DNA of 16,345 nt from Thermoplasmata archaeon (GCA_030039915.1 JASHUP010000159.1:1-16345); one strand, 5' to 3'; shown: positions 6,738 to 14,845, counted from the stretch's first letter. Program-made: numbers and translations. Notes: generated by a model from the sequence alone, not told the origin.

Positions 6738-8163
6738 CCGTCCTCCTTCGAGCCACATGCATCGGTTCGCCGAGCCAGAGGAGCGCGGCCTCTTGCAGCG
6801 CCTCCGAAAAGGTCGGATGCGGATGGATCGTCATCGCGACGTCCCGGACGGTCGCCCCCATCTCGATCGCGTGGGCTGCTTCAGCGATGAATTCCCCCAC
6901 TTCGGCGCCGGCGGAATGGACGCCGAGCAGGAGCCCGGTGCGGTCATCCCCGACCACCTTGACCCAACCCTGCGTCGCGTGGTTGGCATGGGCCCGACCG
7001 AGAGCCACGAACGGAAAGCGGGCCTCGCGAGGCACGTGTCCGCGGGCTTCGGCCTCGGCCTTCGAATAGCCGACGGTGGCGAGCTCGGGAGTGGTGAACA
7101 CCACGGAAGGCATCGCCTGAAAATCGAACCGAGTGGGCCGCCCCGAGGCTGCCTCGGCGGCGACGATGCCCTCGCGGTAGGACTTGTGCGCGAGCATCGG
7201 GGGGCGCGCGACGTCTCCGACGGCAAAGATGTGAGACTGGTTCGTTCGCAACTGGTTGTCCACCGAGATAAAGCCGGTCTTCGCATCGAACTGGACGCCG
7301 GCCTCTTCTAGCCCGAGGCCGCTCGTCGACGGGCGCTTTCCGACGGTGACGAACAGCCGCTCCGCGGAGAGATCTTCGCGGCCCGAGGGCCCTTCCACCG
7401 TCATCGTCAGCGCGTCGGCTTCTCGACGCAGGGCGACCGCGCGCGTCCCCACCCGGACCCGAACACCGAGTCGCTCGAGCGTGCCGCTGAGCTCTCGGGA
7501 TAGGTCCGGCTCGAGTCCCGGGAGGAGCTGCGGCAACAGCTCCACGATCGTGACCTCGACGCCCACACGAGCGAGGAACTCGCCAAGCTCGCACCCGGAG
7601 ACTCCGCCCCCGAGAACCATCATGGTGCGGGGAAGCGTCGGCAGGGAGAGGAGCTCCCAGGCGTTGATTACCCTCACTCCGTCGGTCTCAAAACCGGGGA
7701 TGGACGAATGAACGGCGCCGGTCGCGACGATCGCCTGCTGGAAGTCGATGCGCTCGTGCCCCCCGTCGGGGGCGGTGACATCGGCCGAGTTCGGACCGGT
7801 AAATTTGGCCGAACCAACGAGCACCGCGGTTCCGGCGGACTTCAGCAGCGAAGCGACCCCCTGACGTTCCTTGGCGACCACTTCCTCCTTCCACCGCATC
7901 GTCTGAGCCAGATCGAACTTGGGCTCGGCGGAAGTGACGCCGACCTCGGGTCCTTCGGTGCGAATCGCGTGGTAGAGCAGCGAGGCGTGGATGAGCGCCT
8001 TCGAGGGGATGCAGCCCCGATTGAGGCATTCGCCTCCCAGGTCCTGACGCTCGACCACGAGCGCCTTCCGACCGAGCTGGCCGAGCCGGATACCGGCCAT
8101 GTAGCCGCCCGGACCTCCGCCAATGACCAGGACTTCGGTCGACCGAGAGTACGTCCCCGCCAT
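6721..8163 (-). CDS. lpdA: Dihydrolipoyl dehydrogenase (E3)
   Basis: E3 reoxidises the dihydrolipoyl group on E2 and passes electrons through FAD to NAD+. The 480-residue protein begins with the FAD-binding strand VLVIGGGPGGY (residues 11-21). It has the redox-active disulfide Cys46-x4-Cys51 in GGECLNRGCIPSK, and ends with the catalytic His449/Glu454 pair in HPHPTFSE. A second GGG-x-G fold near the middle (VLGGGVSGCELGEF) binds NAD, and IFAVGDV matches the second FAD-contacting motif. The ATG at 8163 follows the second E1-alpha stop by 13 bases and precedes the FAD strand by the usual short distance. GGGAGG at 8181-8186 is 17 bases away, long for a ribosome-binding site. The open frame to 8268 overlaps E1-alpha and is not used. 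All catalytic residues are present. Confidence 0.95.
   Translation of the reverse strand: MAGTYSRSTEVLVIGGGPGGYMAGIRLGQLGRKALVVERQDLGGECLNRGCIPSKALIHASLLYHAIRTEGPEVGVTSAEPKFDLAQTMRWKEEVVAKERQGVASLLKSAGTAVLVGSAKFTGPNSADVTAPDGGHERIDFQQAIVATGAVHSSIPGFETDGVRVINAWELLSLPTLPRTMMVLGGGVSGCELGEFLARVGVEVTIVELLPQLLPGLEPDLSRELSGTLERLGVRVRVGTRAVALRREADALTMTVEGPSGREDLSAERLFVTVGKRPSTSGLGLEEAGVQFDAKTGFISVDNQLRTNQSHIFAVGDVARPPMLAHKSYREGIVAAEAASGRPTRFDFQAMPSVVFTTPELATVGYSKAEAEARGHVPREARFPFVALGRAHANHATQGWVKVVGDDRTGLLLGVHSAGAEVGEFIAEAAHAIEMGATVRDVAMTIHPHPTFSEALQEAALLWLGEPMHVARRRTDAGGR
6742..6748 (-). promoter_or_regulatory. Shine-Dalgarno site of lipB
   Basis: AAGGAGG on the minus strand, four bases before the ATG at 6737 and inside the E3 coding region. 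It decides the lipB start and shows that genes inside the operon use ribosome-binding sites, whereas first genes appear leaderless. Confidence 0.65.
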
Positions 8164-8176
8164 GATCGTCGCTCGG

Positions 8177-9232
8177 CTATCCTCCCGGAACCGATCGGGA
8201 GTAGGAAGCGGAAGCATAGACGTCTTCGGTGAGCGACGAAGCGGGAGGCGGGGGGGCCTCTTCCGCAAGGTCGATCGCGGACCGAACCTCCCGATCGACT
8301 TCGGTCTCCCACCGACCGCGGTCAGAGTCCGACAGGAGTCCTTCCTTCGTGAGCCAGGCGCCCAGTCTTCCGACCGGATCGTGGGCCGCCGCTCGAGCCA
8401 TCCAGTCCCCGGGCTGGTAGCGTGCTGGGTCGTCCGAACTCGAGTGGGGAGTCATACGGTAGACCACAAACTCGACCAGGGACGGTCCATCGCCGGCTCG
8501 CGCCTTGGCCAACGCGCCGGATAACTGTCGGAAGGAGGCCACGAAGTCGGTCCCATCGACCCGCTCGCCGCCGAACCCGTACGCGGAGGCCTTGGACGCA
8601 AGGGACGGCGCCGCCGTCTGCCGTTCCACCGGGACCGAGATCGCCCACTGATTGTTCGCGCAACAGAACACCACTGGGAGTCGGAAAACTCCCGCGAAAT
8701 TCATCCCCGCGTGAAAGTCGTTCGAGCTCGTTGCACCGTCACCGAAAAACGCGAGCGAAGCGGCCTTCTCGCCTCGAAGTCGGATCCCGTATCCGAGTCC
8801 CACCGCGTGCGTGATCTGGGTTCCGATGACCGATGACATCGAGACGTAGTGGACTTCCCGGGCGGTCGGGTGGCAGGGCATGTTGCGCCCCAGGGCAGGG
8901 TCCTTCGAGTCGGCAAACAGGTGGTGAACGTATGTGGTCAACGAATGGCCCCGCACCAAAGCGACCAGCTGCTCTCGGAGTCCAGGGAACACCCAGTCCG
9001 TCGGCCGGGTCGCCAGCCCGGCCGCCACGTTGATCGCTTCGTGGCCCGTGGCAGCACCGTAGAAGCCCACCCGGCCCTGACGCTGCAGTGCCTGCATGCG
9101 GGCGTCCAGGCTCCGCCCGAGCACCATCCAGCGGTAGGCCGATCGGAGCAGTTCCTGCCAACCCACCCCGAGAGCATGCTCCACGTCGGAGGCGGCGTAG
9201 GGCAGAGGCTCGATCTCCGCCGGTGCGGTCAT
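8177..9232 (-). CDS. 2-oxoacid dehydrogenase E1 alpha subunit, second copy
   Basis: This 351-residue protein belongs to the thiamine diphosphate-dependent E1-alpha family. The cofactor and Mg2+ motif runs from GDGATSSNDFHAG (residues 164-176) to NN at 193-194. The phosphorylation-loop-like segment PHSSSDDP, with His263, resembles the branched-chain type. Compared with the first copy it differs where cofactor and substrate bind: VFPGLRE (Leu85) replaces VFPAYRE, and MPCHPT replaces MPNHFG. The C-terminal tail is rich in Ala, Pro and Ser. Its ATG overlaps the E2 stop as ATGA (9229-9232), so translation is probably coupled. Only one E1-beta is encoded here, so this subunit would have to share it, pair with a partner elsewhere, or act differently. 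The family assignment is firm; the substrate is not. Confidence 0.92.
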   Translation of the reverse strand: MTAPAEIEPLPYAASDVEHALGVGWQELLRSAYRWMVLGRSLDARMQALQRQGRVGFYGAATGHEAINVAAGLATRPTDWVFPGLREQLVALVRGHSLTTYVHHLFADSKDPALGRNMPCHPTAREVHYVSMSSVIGTQITHAVGLGYGIRLRGEKAASLAFFGDGATSSNDFHAGMNFAGVFRLPVVFCCANNQWAISVPVERQTAAPSLASKASAYGFGGERVDGTDFVASFRQLSGALAKARAGDGPSLVEFVVYRMTPHSSSDDPARYQPGDWMARAAAHDPVGRLGAWLTKEGLLSDSDRGRWETEVDREVRSAIDLAEEAPPPPASSLTEDVYASASYSRSVPGG

Positions 9233-10503
9233 GCGAGCTCGGCGAAAAGCAGGTGGGGGTCTTCGAGGTACCCCTTGACCGTCGCCAAGAACTGGGCCGC
9301 CTCGATCCCGTCGAGGACCCGGTGGTCCACGGAGATCGAGAGGTTCATGAGGTCTGCCGGACCGAGGGAGCCATCGGCTCGGTAGACAGGTCGACGGCGG
9401 ATCTTGTGGACTCCCAGTATCGCCACTTCCGGGTAGTTGAGGATGGGGGTCGCGAGCACGCCCCCAAGGGCGCCGAGGCTGGTGATCGTGAACGAACTCC
9501 CCGTCAGCTCCTCCCGCGAGAGCTTTCCGGCGCGGCCCCGCTCGGCCAGGTCCTGGATCTCTCGGGCCAGCGCGACCACGCTCTTTCGACCGGCGTCGCG
9601 AATCACGGGCACGATGAGCCCGTCCGCTGAGGCCGTCGCGATCCCGACATGGTAGGTGGAGCGGACCAGGAGCTCCGCATGGGCGTCATCCATCGTGGCG
9701 TTTATCCGCGGATGGGTCCGGAAGGCCGAGACCACCGCCTTGATGACGAACGGAAGGTAGCTCAGTCGGACCCCTTGCTTCTCGACATGCTTCGCCATCC
9801 GATCCCGCAGCACGATGAGCTCGCTGACGTCGACCTCCTCCACGTAGGTGAAATGGGCGGCGCGGTGGATGGACTCGGCCATGTGCTCGGCAATCACCCG
9901 GCGGATCCCACGAATGGGGACTCGTTCCAGGATCTCGGAGCTCTGCGGAGGTTTGGTCGGCGTTGCGGGCGCCGGCCCGGATGGTTCCGAAGTCGTCGGA
10001 GCGCTCCGGGAGGTGGTCGCCGGCACGATCCTCGCGGACTCGAGGTCCGCCTCAGTGATCCGACCCCCTGGACCGGAACCCCTCACGGTGGATAGGTCAA
10101 CCCCGAGCTCCGTCGCTCGCCGTCGCAGGTACGGTGAGGCGAGGACTCTCGACGAAGCGGGGGCTGTCGGCTCCGCGGCCGAAGGGTTCCCTGTGGGGGG
10201 ACGGGTCGCCGCCGGCTCTACGGATCGAGCGGGGGGATTCGGGGGCGCCGAAGGGCCGGCCGACGTCCCGGTCTCGATGGTGACCAGAAGCCCGCCGACC
10301 TTCACTTTCTCGCCGACCTGGGCGTGAAGGCTCACGACGCGGCCCGTCTTCGGTGAGGGGATCTCCACGTTCGCCTTATCGGTGAGAACGCTGACGAGCG
10401 GATCATCCTCTTTGATCTGATCACCGACCTTGACGAACCAACGGACGACCTCGCCCTCGGCGACCCCCTCTCCGATGTCCGGTAGTCGGAACTCGAACGT
10501 CAT
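9229..10503 (-). CDS. Dihydrolipoyl acyltransferase (E2)
   Basis: E2 is the core of the complex: its lipoyl arm carries the acyl group from E1 and its C-terminal domain hands it to CoA. The 424 residues divide into one lipoyl domain (1-78), with the lipoylated Lys43 in LTDKANVEI; an Ala/Pro-rich linker (80-118); a peripheral subunit-binding domain (about 120-155, ASPYLRRRATELGVDL and GPGGRIT); a second flexible linker; and an acyltransferase domain (about 190-424) with the catalytic DHRVLDG at 393-399. A single lipoyl domain and this motif fit branched-chain or archaeal-type E2. The ATG at 10503 lies nine bases past the E1-beta stop, with AGGAG overlapping that stop codon. Lys43 is the expected target of the LipB encoded downstream. 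Confidence 0.95.
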   Translation of the reverse strand: MTFEFRLPDIGEGVAEGEVVRWFVKVGDQIKEDDPLVSVLTDKANVEIPSPKTGRVVSLHAQVGEKVKVGGLLVTIETGTSAGPSAPPNPPARSVEPAATRPPTGNPSAAEPTAPASSRVLASPYLRRRATELGVDLSTVRGSGPGGRITEADLESARIVPATTSRSAPTTSEPSGPAPATPTKPPQSSEILERVPIRGIRRVIAEHMAESIHRAAHFTYVEEVDVSELIVLRDRMAKHVEKQGVRLSYLPFVIKAVVSAFRTHPRINATMDDAHAELLVRSTYHVGIATASADGLIVPVIRDAGRKSVVALAREIQDLAERGRAGKLSREELTGSSFTITSLGALGGVLATPILNYPEVAILGVHKIRRRPVYRADGSLGPADLMNLSISVDHRVLDGIEAAQFLATVKGYLEDPHLLFAELA

Positions 10504-10509
10504 CGGCCT

Positions 10510-10514
10510 CTCCT
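10510..10514 (-). promoter_or_regulatory. Shine-Dalgarno site of the E2 gene
   Basis: AGGAG on the minus strand overlaps the E1-beta TAG stop codon and stands six bases before the E2 ATG. The arrangement favours re-initiation by ribosomes finishing E1-beta. Confidence 0.55.
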
Positions 10515-11490
10515 AGGAGGCTCGGACGGTGGCCCGAGCAGCATGGACGATTCGTTCTGCGTTCGGAAGATAGACGTTCTCGAGCGCGTACGGAAATGGA
10601 GTGTCGAATCCGGTCACGCGGGCCACCGGCGCCTTCAGGGAGTAAAAGGCCTTCTCGGCCAGCACGGCCGCGAGCTCAGCTCCCAATCCACAGAACCTCG
10701 CGGCCTCGTGCACGATCACCGCGCGCCCGGTCTTTTCCACCGAGGCGATGACCGCGGCCTCGTCGAGCGGGACCAGCGATCGGAGGTCGATCACCTCGGC
10801 CGAGATCCCTTCCTTTTCGAGTGACTCGGCCGCCTCGAGCGATTGGGGCACCATCGCCCCGTAGGCGAACAGAGAGACGTCCGAGCCTTCCCTCACCGCG
10901 CGCGCCTTCCCGAACGGGACACGGTCGCGCCCGTCCGGAACCTCGCCGGTCATCGACCGATAGATCCGCTTCGGCTCCAGAAAGAGCACCGGGTCCTCGC
11001 CTTCGATGGCGGTTCTCAACAAGCCCCGGGCGTCGGCAGGGGTAGAGGGCACGACCACCTGGAGGCCGGCCGTGTGGCAGAAGTACGCCTCGGTGCTTTG
11101 GGAGTGGTAGAGTCCTCCCTTGATCCCTCCGCCATAGGGCGAGCGGATCACGACGTGAGCGGGATATTGACCGCCCGAGCGATACCGAAACTTCGCGAGC
11201 TCGCTCACAATCTGGTCAAACGCTGGGTAGATGAAATCCAGGAACTGGATCTCGGCCACGGGCTTGAGGCCGTAGAGCGCCATCCCGATCGCGGCCCCGA
11301 CGATCCCGGTTTCCGAAAGGGGCGTGTCGATCACGCGGTCCCCTCCGAATTCCTTGAACAGCCCGTCCGTCGCGCGGAAGACGCCCCCGTTCACTCCGAC
11401 ATCTTCCCCGAGCACGAGAACGTCCGGATCTTCCCGCATCGCTTCGTGCAGCGCTCGATTCACGGCCTGGACGAGATTCATTTCCGCCAT
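10513..11490 (-). CDS. 2-oxoacid dehydrogenase E1 beta subunit
   Basis: E1-beta pairs with E1-alpha in an alpha2-beta2 enzyme that decarboxylates the 2-oxoacid and acylates the E2 lipoyl group. The 325-residue protein shows the family landmarks: LGEDVG (27-32), TPLSETGIVG (56-65) with the cofactor-activating Glu60, FLDFIYPAFDQIVSE (83-97) and YHSQSTEA with His129. EVIDLRSLVPLD is the typical C-terminal domain strand. The ATG at 11490 begins the usual MxxMNLVQAVNRAL start and lies two bases past the stop of the first E1-alpha. The frame is open to 11658, but that extra stretch is the E1-alpha 3' end read in another frame. It is the only E1-beta in the window and would serve both E1-alpha copies if both are used. 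Confidence 0.95.
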   Translation of the reverse strand: MAEMNLVQAVNRALHEAMREDPDVLVLGEDVGVNGGVFRATDGLFKEFGGDRVIDTPLSETGIVGAAIGMALYGLKPVAEIQFLDFIYPAFDQIVSELAKFRYRSGGQYPAHVVIRSPYGGGIKGGLYHSQSTEAYFCHTAGLQVVVPSTPADARGLLRTAIEGEDPVLFLEPKRIYRSMTGEVPDGRDRVPFGKARAVREGSDVSLFAYGAMVPQSLEAAESLEKEGISAEVIDLRSLVPLDEAAVIASVEKTGRAVIVHEAARFCGLGAELAAVLAEKAFYSLKAPVARVTGFDTPFPYALENVYLPNAERIVHAARATVRAS

Positions 11491-11492
11491 GG

Positions 11493-12566
11493 TTACCCCG
11501 TATTCTCCCGGGAAGGCCCCTCGTACGCCGTCCGTTCCTCCTCGAGGCGCGGAGTGAGACGAGCAAAGACATCGTCGAACACCGTTCGCGGGTCCACCGG
11601 CGGGGTCTTCTCCGCCGACTCGAACGTCTCCATCACCCGATGACGCACCTCGTCCCACAGGGCCTGGTCAGCCCCCTCGCTCCAAAGGCCGTCGGCCGTG
11701 AGCCGAGCTCGAAGTCGTGCAAGCGGGTCGCGTTCTTTCGCAAGCGCTACCTCCTCGTCCGACCGGTAGCGCTTCGGGTCGTCGGAAGTTGAATGCGGTC
11801 CGAAGCGGTACACCTCCGCCTCGATCATCGTTGGTCCCCCACCGGCAACCGCCCGCGCGCGCGCGGCGCGGACCGCCCCGAAGACCGCGTCGAGGTCGTT
11901 CCCGTCGACGACCACCCCCGGGATGCCGTAGGCACCGGCCTTCTCGGCCAGCGTTGCACTTCGAGTCTGCCGTTCTCGAGGGAGAGAGATCGCCCATTGA
12001 TTGTTCTGGCAGAAGAAGATGGTCGGCGCCTGAAACACGCCCGCGAAGTTGAGGCCCGCATGGAAATCGTTCGAACTCGTGGCACCGTCCCCAAAGAAGG
12101 CGACCGTGACAATGGAGTCCTTCCGCCGCTGGGCGGCCATCGCAGCGCCGACCGCCTGGGTGATCTGCGTGCCGATAGGACTCGAAGCGACCACGAAGTT
12201 CGCGCTGCGGAAGCCAAAATGGTTGGGCATCTGGCGACCCTTGATCTGGTCATCCGCGTTTCCGAGCAGCTGGTCGAACAGAGCGCGCAGCGGCACGCCC
12301 CGGGCGAGGGCCACGGCAAGTTCCCGATACGCCGGGAAGACCCAGTCCTCCGGGGTGAGCGCGTGGCTCGCCCCCACCTGGGCGGCTTCCTGGCCCATGA
12401 GCGGTGCATAGAAGCCGATCCGGCCCTGACGCTGGAGCGAGAGGCACCGTTCGTCGATCCCCCGGGCCAGGACCATTGTTCGATAGGCTCCGACAAGGTC
12501 CTCCTTCGGAAACCGGTCGCCGCTGAGCGGTGTCGATGTGACCGGCAGGGCGCTCGACTCGACCAT
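11493..12566 (-). CDS. 2-oxoacid dehydrogenase E1 alpha subunit, first copy
   Basis: This 357-residue protein is the canonical E1-alpha of the operon. Residues 76-82 read VFPAYRE with the Tyr-Arg pair that contacts the thiamine diphosphate in characterised E1 enzymes. GRQMPNHFG (110-118) is close to the branched-chain consensus, and the cofactor motif spans GDGATSSNDFHAG (159-171) to NN (188-189). The loop PHSTSDDP with His258 closely matches the phosphorylation loop of branched-chain 2-oxoacid dehydrogenases, HSTSDD, so branched-chain 2-oxoacids (possibly also pyruvate) are the likely substrates. The ATG at 12566 is about 36 bases past a TATA-like box, suggesting a leader of about ten bases. 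It is the first gene of the seven-gene operon and is followed by E1-beta after two bases. Confidence 0.94.
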   Translation of the reverse strand: MVESSALPVTSTPLSGDRFPKEDLVGAYRTMVLARGIDERCLSLQRQGRIGFYAPLMGQEAAQVGASHALTPEDWVFPAYRELAVALARGVPLRALFDQLLGNADDQIKGRQMPNHFGFRSANFVVASSPIGTQITQAVGAAMAAQRRKDSIVTVAFFGDGATSSNDFHAGLNFAGVFQAPTIFFCQNNQWAISLPRERQTRSATLAEKAGAYGIPGVVVDGNDLDAVFGAVRAARARAVAGGGPTMIEAEVYRFGPHSTSDDPKRYRSDEEVALAKERDPLARLRARLTADGLWSEGADQALWDEVRHRVMETFESAEKTPPVDPRTVFDDVFARLTPRLEEERTAYEGPSRENTG

Positions 12567-12597
12567 GAGGCTTCGCTGACGCGCCGACGGACCCCCG

Positions 12598-12607
12598 TCA
12601 TATAAGT
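12598..12607 (-). promoter_or_regulatory. Probable TATA box of the 2-oxoacid dehydrogenase operon
   Basis: ACTTATATGA on the minus strand is the clearest AT-rich element in the 156-base gap between the hemerythrin-like gene and E1-alpha. It is centred about 36 bases before the ATG at 12566, predicting a start about ten bases upstream of it. Confidence 0.5.
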
Positions 12608-12722
12608 TTGAGGATGAGGAACGGACCGGTCCCTGACGGAAGAGGGCCCGCGGTCTCGCTGGTGAAGTCTCGGTCTTTCGGTCGCCGATTCGGTCCGACG
12701 AAGACCCGCCCGCACCGGAGGG

Positions 12723-13457
12723 CTATAGACCCGCCCGTTCCCTCGCGGCGGTCCAGCGGGCGGGATCCACGGTTTCGACCGCCAACCGTGAAAAATTTTC
12801 GAGGAGTTCCGGGGGCCCGTCCTCCTTCAGCCCGCGGAACAGCACCACGAGTTCGTTGAGGTTGAGCGCGGGCAGGGTCCAACGCATCCATACTTCGAAC
12901 CGCCGGGGCGGAGTTCGAAGGTGATACTCCGCGCGCATTCTCCGAAGTTGCGCGTCGGTGAAGTGCTCCCACATCACGGGCACCATCATCGCCTCCTCGT
13001 TGTTCATGTGCTGGAGGTAGTAGGCGAACAGATCATTCGCTTCCTGGTTGAGTCGGTCACCGACCTCGATCCGACGGGCCGGTGTCGTCTCGAGGGCCAC
13101 TTCCTCGCAGGTTTTCGCGAAGGCGCGGATCCGCCGGCCTACCTCGGCGTGCTCCTGCATCATCAGCGCGACCACATCGGGGTCGATCGGGCGAAGCGGC
13201 CCGAAGAAATCGTCCTCCTCGTGCCTCGAATGGGCGTAGAGTAGGCAGAGGGCGCAGTTGCCGGTGGCGAGCTCCAGGTTTTCGCGGAGGGTGGTCACCA
13301 TCGCGGACGAAGCCGCAGGATCTGAAAAGTCGGTGGTTTGAAGGCGACGCCCGAGGTCGTAGATCATCGCGCGAAGTCCCTTGTGAATCGGGCGGAAGAG
13401 ATTCTCGCGCTCTGTCACGGCGAACCGACCCGGAGGAAAAAACCCCTCCGAAGCCAT
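12723..13457 (-). CDS. Hemerythrin HHE-domain protein
   Basis: From the ATG at 13457 the product has 244 residues and a long helical N-terminal region with the spaced ligands of a hemerythrin-like di-iron site: His25 (HKGLRAM), His76/His79 with Glu80-81 (AHSRHEEDDFF), His103 (QEHAEVGRRI), His150 with Glu154-155 (LQHMNNEEAMMV) and a further His165. Such domains bind O2, NO or iron, or sense them. Residues after about 175 are not part of the core and are not recognised. The frame is open to 13502, and a GTG at 13418 is a serious alternative because an AT-rich element (minus-strand CTTATGGC, 13454-13461) would lie about 39 bases before it. The gene follows the helicase and precedes the dehydrogenase operon on the same strand. 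Confidence 0.78.
   Translation of the reverse strand: MASEGFFPPGRFAVTERENLFRPIHKGLRAMIYDLGRRLQTTDFSDPAASSAMVTTLRENLELATGNCALCLLYAHSRHEEDDFFGPLRPIDPDVVALMMQEHAEVGRRIRAFAKTCEEVALETTPARRIEVGDRLNQEANDLFAYYLQHMNNEEAMMVPVMWEHFTDAQLRRMRAEYHLRTPPRRFEVWMRWTLPALNLNELVVLFRGLKEDGPPELLENFSRLAVETVDPARWTAARERAGL
13431..13450. repeat. Hairpin with an A6/T6 loop near the hemerythrin start
   Basis: CGGAGG and CCTCCG form a perfect 6-base inverted repeat around AAAAAACC. On the minus strand the loop is T-rich. It lies between the two candidate start codons of the hemerythrin-like gene and about 80 bases past the helicase stop. It could be a 3' end signal for the helicase transcript or part of a leader. Confidence 0.3.
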
Positions 13458-13528
13458 AAGCTCACCGAATGACCCGCCCTCCCGGCATCTCCGGGTTTCC
13501 ATCGGCCCAACCGTGGGATGAAGTGACG

Positions 13529-14806
13529 TCAGCGTCGACCCCGCCGTCGGAATCCGGGCGGTGGGCGACGGCGAGTGTATCGCTCCCGAGAGCGGTCTGA
13601 AGAAGGGGCGGGAAGAGAAGTCCTGGGGGCATCGTACCGGAAGCCGGGGATCCGCGCGCGGTCGATCTTCATGCCGATCAGCTTCTCGATCCCCGACAGG
13701 TCCGACTCCTCTTCCGGCGACACGAGCGTGTAGGCATCGCCACGCTGCAGCGCCCGGGCCGTCCTTCCCACTCGATGAACGTAGGTCTCGGGTTCGTGAG
13801 GGACGTCGAAATTCACGACGTGGCTCACGTCCTTGACATCCACTCCTCGAGCGGCGATGTCGGTGGCGACGAGGACGCGGTACTCTCCGGTCCGGAATCC
13901 TTCGAGCGCCCGTATTCGCTGACTCTGGCTGCGGTTCCCGTGAATCACGGAGGCGTTCACCCCTCGGCGGAGAAGTTGGCGTGCAAGATTATCGGCGCGA
14001 TGCTTCGTTCGGGCGAAGACGAGCACGCTCGTCATCATTTCATCCCGAAGGAGTTCGGTCAGGAGATCGGTTTTTAGATAGGCCGGCACGGGCAGGGCCA
14101 AATGGGTCACGCCGACGGCCGCGACGGTCCGTTCCTCGACCTGTACCATCCTTGGATCGCGGAGAAACTCCCTCGAGAGGGCAACGACTTCGGGGGGCAT
14201 GGTGGCCGAGAAGAGCATCGTCTGACGGTCCCGGGGCAGTCGCTGAAGGACTCTTCGGACGTCGGGCAAGAAGCCCATATCCAACATTCGGTCGGCCTCA
14301 TCGAGCACCAAGATCTTGAGATCCCGGAAGTCGACGTATCCGCGGCTCATGTGGTCGAGCAGTCGACCCGGCGTCGCCAAAATGATCTCGGCCCCTCCCC
14401 GGAGGGCACGTTCCTGGTCGATCATCCCGACTCCGCCGTAGACCGCCGCCCCCCGAAGGTGCGTGTGACCGGCGAGCTTCTTGAGGAACCCGTCGGCTTG
14501 CAACGCGAGCTCCCGGGTCGGCGTTAGGACCAGAGCATGGATCCTCCCGCGAGGCTGTTCGAGCAGTCGTTCGAGCAACGGTAGGAGGAACGCCGCCGTC
14601 TTTCCGGTGCCGGTCTGCGCTGTGCCGATGATGTCACGCCCCAGGACGGCATGCGGTATCGTTCCCCGCTGGATCGGAGTGGGAACCGAATAACCGATCT
14701 CCTGGATCCCCTTGCGTAGCTTGGAGTGAAGCGGAAGGTCCTCGAACGTGACCTTGCCGGCGCCGGAACGGTCCGGAGGCGGGCTTTGTTCATCCGTCAC
14801 GCGCAC
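13529..14806 (-). CDS. DEAD-box ATP-dependent RNA helicase
   Basis: This 425-residue RhlE-like helicase has all the core motifs in order: the upstream Phe21 and Q motif (PTPIQ, 42-46), Walker A AQTGTGKT (63-70), PTRELA (96-101), GG (124-125), TPGR (145-148), DEAD (169-172), SAT (200-202), then in the second domain an HGNRSQSQR segment, ATDIAARGVD and HRVGRTAR. The C-terminal tail is strongly basic (RRRPPPGFRRRGRR) and probably grips RNA. Such proteins unwind short RNA duplexes in ribosome assembly, mRNA turnover or cold response. The start is GTG at 14806, with a second in-frame GTG at 14800. A TATA-like element at 14834-14845 lies about 34 bases upstream. The gene appears transcribed as a single unit or with the hemerythrin-like gene. 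Confidence 0.95.
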   Translation of the reverse strand: MRVTDEQSPPPDRSGAGKVTFEDLPLHSKLRKGIQEIGYSVPTPIQRGTIPHAVLGRDIIGTAQTGTGKTAAFLLPLLERLLEQPRGRIHALVLTPTRELALQADGFLKKLAGHTHLRGAAVYGGVGMIDQERALRGGAEIILATPGRLLDHMSRGYVDFRDLKILVLDEADRMLDMGFLPDVRRVLQRLPRDRQTMLFSATMPPEVVALSREFLRDPRMVQVEERTVAAVGVTHLALPVPAYLKTDLLTELLRDEMMTSVLVFARTKHRADNLARQLLRRGVNASVIHGNRSQSQRIRALEGFRTGEYRVLVATDIAARGVDVKDVSHVVNFDVPHEPETYVHRVGRTARALQRGDAYTLVSPEEESDLSGIEKLIGMKIDRARIPGFRYDAPRTSLPAPSSDRSRERYTRRRPPPGFRRRGRR

Positions 14807-14833
14807 CCTCGAGGGAGGGCGTCAACCCCGACG

Positions 14834-14845
14834 GGCCATAAGAGA
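14834..14845 (-). promoter_or_regulatory. Weak TATA-like element of the helicase gene
   Basis: The minus strand reads CTCTTATGGC around 14834-14845, about 34 bases before the GTG start. The match to consensus is poor and the call rests on position. Confidence 0.3.

Noticed and set aside
12608..12859. 83-codon plus-strand frame just past a TATAAG sequence
   Set aside because: The box fits better as the minus-strand promoter of the dehydrogenase operon, and the frame is Arg/Pro-rich and runs into the hemerythrin-like gene.
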